Assembly (NCBI GenBank): GCA_017591395.1
Contig: WEDG01003260.1
Span: 124,001 to 188,000, forward strand
DNA: 64,000 bases
Reading direction: 5' to 3'
From: Schistocephalus solidus
Lineage: Eukaryota; Platyhelminthes; Cestoda; Diphyllobothriidea; Diphyllobothriidae
Below the pieces are notes generated by a model. That model was not told where the DNA came from. It made no database searches and was given only the letters and a program-made list of their open reading frames with translations. The position numbers were made by a program, and so were the translations under genes. Below, piece by piece: positions 60,600-64,000 of this stretch. Each line of letters starts with the position of its first letter. Position 1 is the stretch's first letter.

Positions 60600-62670
60600 A
60601 GGTAAAATTATTTTAAAATCCAAACACCCATAAAATCTACGGGTAAAAGGCCTCCAGTAATCGATTTCCTTCAACAGAGCCGCTGATGCACTTTGCCTTG
60701 ATATATGCTACTAGCTATCTACAACTCTCTTGCTTTTAGTTCAAGTTTACTCTAACTTAATTCTACGATTTCATCCATTCGGATATTTAAACTCGGCCAA
60801 TGTTGATTTCGATTAAAAAACCCTCGTGGGCAGGCAGCCGAAAGACCTCAAGATCCAGTAATTTCGATAGATTGAAGCCATCTATAAAACAGCTTTAGAG
60901 CCAGTAGCAGTTTTTTAATTGAAAGTAGGTTGGTTCGTCGCTTTTAAGACACTTTTGCTCCGGTTTCTTTGCTACACCTGTTTCAATTCCAATTTCAATT
61001 TTTACTTAATTAAAAGGGATGCGTCTTAATTACTCCCTGTTACTTACGTGAAGTTGTTTCTTGAAGAATTTTCATTTTGACTTTATTTAAAATCCAACCA
61101 AAGCCATCATAGTTTTCAAATCAACTTTCTGCGGTTCAAATGGCGCGAATCAAACGTAGCCTTAAAAAGTTCGTAGAACGAAGTAATCATCCGCAGTTAG
61201 CTTGTTATGGAAAATGTGAGAAATGGTAGGATAAATGGATGCGTTTACCTCAAAATCTGAAAATCAGTCCTTCACTTTACTCTGCATTTAACCTCATCAC
61301 TCATACCACCTGCTACAAAATGGGTAATGGTGGTGGAGCCTTTTGCAAGAGTCCCTATAAAGGCTTTAACTTCCGTCTTAAAGGCCATTTGTCACAATAG
61401 TCTCATTTTAATCCGACAACCAGTTCCTTTATTCTTCAGCTAAGCGCATATGATGCGTAACATGTGGACATGGAAATTCTTTGCTTAAATAATCAAATTT
61501 TCTCTCTTACAATTAGTAATTTATAACTCGCAATATACCAATCTGATACTTCCTACAAAACTGCAGATCACATTTCGCTGCCAATGAATTTAGTTCAAGG
61601 ACCCATTCATAAAAAAATCCTCTTCATCAAATCTTCTTCCTTTTATAAAGGAAGGGGTAAAAGACTTAAATTCATTCCCCCATCAATATTATCATACCTC
61701 TTCATAAGAATTAATAGTGCCCCTCCAAAGCTATGGATAATAGCATTTAAAATAGCTCGAGTGTATATTCCGGATTTTTTATATTTAATTCGCATAGGTC
61801 CTTCACGTCATCAATAGATGATTATTGACACATTCTTTACTTCCCAGTCAAACTTTCATGAGAGAAATTTAAATCGCAAACTACGTTATTTTATCCTCCT
61901 GCAATACCATGCCATCTCAAGAGGGTGGACTGTCATCGCTAACTCTGCGACAGAAGCTCAACAGCGAAACATTTTACCAGTTTCCTTTTGTTTTTCTTTC
62001 GCTTCATTTGTGTTGGTATAAAGCAAGCACATCATTTAGATCTAGATATTTATGGCGCTTCATTAGAGCAGCGAAAATAGCATGGTCAGCAGATCATTTA
62101 TACGACACACAATCAAAAAATAAACCATTGCAAAGGCTATTCTTTTGGAATCCACTTAGCGGTGGCGTTTGTTCAGTTTTTTAGAGCAAACTTCCGCTGA
62201 ATACACCCATGCTGCACTATTTTCCCAAGCATGAAATTCGGCGGGTACCTGGGACCTTGGTAAAACAAATACTATAATTTTATCTTTTACTTTTTGGCTT
62301 TAGTTTCTTTTAGTTCCTTCATTTGTTTATACCAACGTTTAAGGAGATAGGAGTATAAAGAACAGAGCAACTGCATCCATATCAACTGTGATAATCCTAA
62401 CAAACAAGAACCAAGGTCTTCCGTTAACTTCCTTCTAAAAAATGGAGTCAGCCATACCATCACTATTCCGGTATAGGAAACACAGGAGAATAGGTACTCA
62501 ATGTTTATTTTAGCCTTTTCTAAAGCAGCTGTTGGCCCCTGGGTAACGGCTTCGTTAAATAACGTTGTTTATTTGGACTACGGAGGTCACTTTGTATAGA
62601 AACCACTGACAAAAGTGAGGCAACTGCTACCTACTTTTGGGTACATCTGTCACAGTATTAAAAGTTTTCT
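60600..62670. other. No supported gene
   Basis: AT-rich. Contains the possible ATG exon (about 61050-61077, minus) and open frames at 61584-62184 with no recognisable domain. Confidence 0.45.
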
Positions 62671-62680
62671 GATTCTAACA

Positions 62681-62836
62681 TTAGCTGAAAAAGCAACGCA
62701 CTAAGCACAGATAGGAGTCAGCCGAAACGTATGTTGCAAAAAAGCTGATAACTGTGCGATAGAACTCTACGGGCACATCTGAACAAAGTACAATGCCCGC
62801 ATAACGCTCCACCTGAATCAGCACTAGTTGTGCACA
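62681..62836 (-). CDS. Candidate terminal exon, unrecognised product
   Basis: Minus strand: gacaatttgtccacag acceptor, then 51 codons from CAQLVLIQVERYAGIVLCSD to VRCFFS and a TAA stop. It is hydrophobic with several Cys. The opposite strand just downstream contains a Cys/His-rich stretch (AHCGHVFCHYLIC) that resembles half of a RING finger but lacks proper Cys spacing. Neither reading is certain. Confidence 0.25.
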   Translation of the reverse strand, partial: CAQLVLIQVERYAGIVLCSDVPVEFYRTVISFFATYVSADSYLCLVRCFFS

Positions 62837-63094
62837 CTGTGGACAAATTGTCTTACTTATATTTTTGGACAACATCCAATGTATGTTATTTCAATCAAAA
62901 CCTCCGACTTCATTGAATGCCTCACAAAATGTCAGGGAAAACTATACCATCTCTGCTCACTGCGGTCATGTTTTCTGCCATTATCTGATTTGCATGCCTC
63001 AGCAACTCTACGTGAGTTTAAAATATTTGCCGCGGTCAGGCAAGTATACACTCATTGTTTATCCAGCATGACGCATCAAAATGTAGGCGTTCTG

Positions 63095-63340
63095 AACCAC
63101 AAAGGGTGTCAGGTTGACCCAGGTCACAGGAATTTCGGGCTGCACTGAGTCACACATCCCAAAACTACTGCCGAAAATGGAGGTGGAGGCAAGCCAGGCG
63201 TCGGCTTCTCGCCAGGTGAACCACTGCACCCAATCACAGGATAGCCGGCTCGCAGGCTCGAGCAGTCGGTTTTTTGCAGGGGCGAGTGAATAGAGGGCGA
63301 GGTGGATACTGTGGAATCAATTCGCATGACACTCTCAGCG
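63095..63340. repeat. GC-rich island, probably an interspersed repeat fragment
   Basis: About 245 bp with sharply higher GC than its flanks (gaggtggaggcaagccaggc, ggatagccggctcgcaggct). Its minus strand is open (GLPPPPFSAVVLGCVTQCSP). I recall similar low-value predicted peptides from diphyllobothriidean genomes, hence a likely repeat, but there is no second copy in this window. Confidence 0.35.
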
Positions 63341-63344
63341 CAGA

Positions 63345-64000
63345 TTTCCCTACTAACAAATCTGATGCCCTTAAGAATTATCAGGAGGCGCCAAAATTCG
63401 TGGCTTTAAAAGCTGCTAACTGACAGCGTAACTCGTTCTTCTCAGGATGGAATGCCAAGCTCAATGGCTCCTTTTGAATGCGGCTTTTAGGTCACTTCTT
63501 AATATGTAGGATTGAAGACGCCCACCATAATAAGGCCGTATATGCTGGCGACACTGAACGAAACGAATATGCCGGTCAATTTCAGACACTAAACAGTTTA
63601 ATATTGCAATCTACTGAACTGAAATAAGTAGGAAGCATGTAGTCCCTGCCTCATTGGGTTGGTTCTTGTAAATCAGTCATCAAATCCTTACTGACATCTC
63701 AGGCGCTTTATTTAAGATAGTACGTAAATAGAAGCAACAGAAAATCCAAGAGAAAACTTTTGCTCACAAGTACTAGCTAAGTTCGCTTGCCTGTTTTTCA
63801 GTACCTTGTCCAGATAAATGCGGGCTAACTTTTCCTCTTTCCATGAAAAATATGGTCTACTGGTAACCTGAATTACTTAACTGTTGACAGACCTACGGTC
63901 TCATCAATGAAGTTAATTTTCCAGTGGGTAAACCAGAGAATCCAATTTTTTCAGCAGTCTAAGGGCTTGCATTTTTCTTGAAGGACTGGCCACAGCAAAC
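63345..64000. other. Right edge, nothing recognised
   Basis: Unique AT-rich sequence with no open frame or repeat of note. Confidence 0.5.

Noticed and set aside
62820..63010. RING finger on the plus strand (CAHC ... CGHVFC)
   Set aside because: Cys/His spacing is incomplete (no closing C-x2-C), and no splice signals frame it.

Overview
This window looks like eukaryotic, AT-rich, gene-poor and repeat-rich nuclear DNA, most likely from a flatworm and probably a tapeworm. The diphyllobothriidean group (Spirometra, Dibothriocephalus, Schistocephalus) fits best. The evidence is small intron-split EF-hand genes of a kind known from cestodes, one 36-nt intron, several decayed Penelope-like elements with GIY-YIG endonuclease domains, a CR1/Jockey-like LINE, and an APE-type LINE whose reading frame ends in C2H2-type fingers. 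There is no sign of operons, rRNA genes or CRISPR. The species assignment is inference from remembered family knowledge, since no search was possible.

Host genes. (1) A FERM-domain (band 4.1-type) gene runs leftward. An 870-nt exon (8869-9738) and a 43-nt exon (3049-3091) are separated by a 5.8-kb intron, and the rest of the FERM domain lies off the left edge or is unrecognised. Candidate minus-strand exons at 16.9, 23.5, 23.9 and 25.4 kb may belong to this gene or its neighbours. (2) Two paralogous 68-69 residue EF-hand genes lie on opposite strands at 30.25-30.49 kb (minus) and 46.18-46.45 kb (plus). Both have a tiny first exon and an intron at the identical phase-2 position. (3) A profilin-4-like gene runs leftward from 59927 to 57662 in two exons, with a transposon in its 1.7-kb intron. 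(4) Several splice-bounded open segments are listed at low to moderate confidence: 35.3, 37.6, 44.0-44.4 and 62.7 kb.

Mobile DNA fills much of the remainder. From left to right: a pair of 0.7-kb direct repeats inside the FERM intron (3.8 and 7.8 kb); a 3'-complete but dead LINE (14.7-16.6 kb) ending in an ATTGA repeat; a Penelope-like relic (17.8-18.7 kb); a block of three diverged copies of LINE ORF1-type sequence (18.9-22.2 kb); a second Penelope-like relic (28.1-28.9 kb); a cluster of a GC-richer interspersed repeat, here called Rep-A (38.2-41.5 and 47.9-48.8 kb, with inverted copies at 3.6, 6.1 and 26.0 kb); an APE-type LINE with zinc fingers (48.8-52.6 kb, minus) directly abutting a Rep-A copy; a third Penelope-like relic (54.2-56.0 kb, minus); and a family of terminal-inverted-repeat elements seen as a 713-bp copy (58.2 kb), a two-armed foldback (45.2 kb) and a single arm (36.0 kb).

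The host genes do not form a pathway. Their products (a membrane-cytoskeleton linker, small Ca2+-binding proteins and an actin-binding profilin) share only a loose cytoskeletal or calcium theme. I found no convincing new multi-gene system. The most useful results are the gene structures that had to be read through introns and the structured repeat families.
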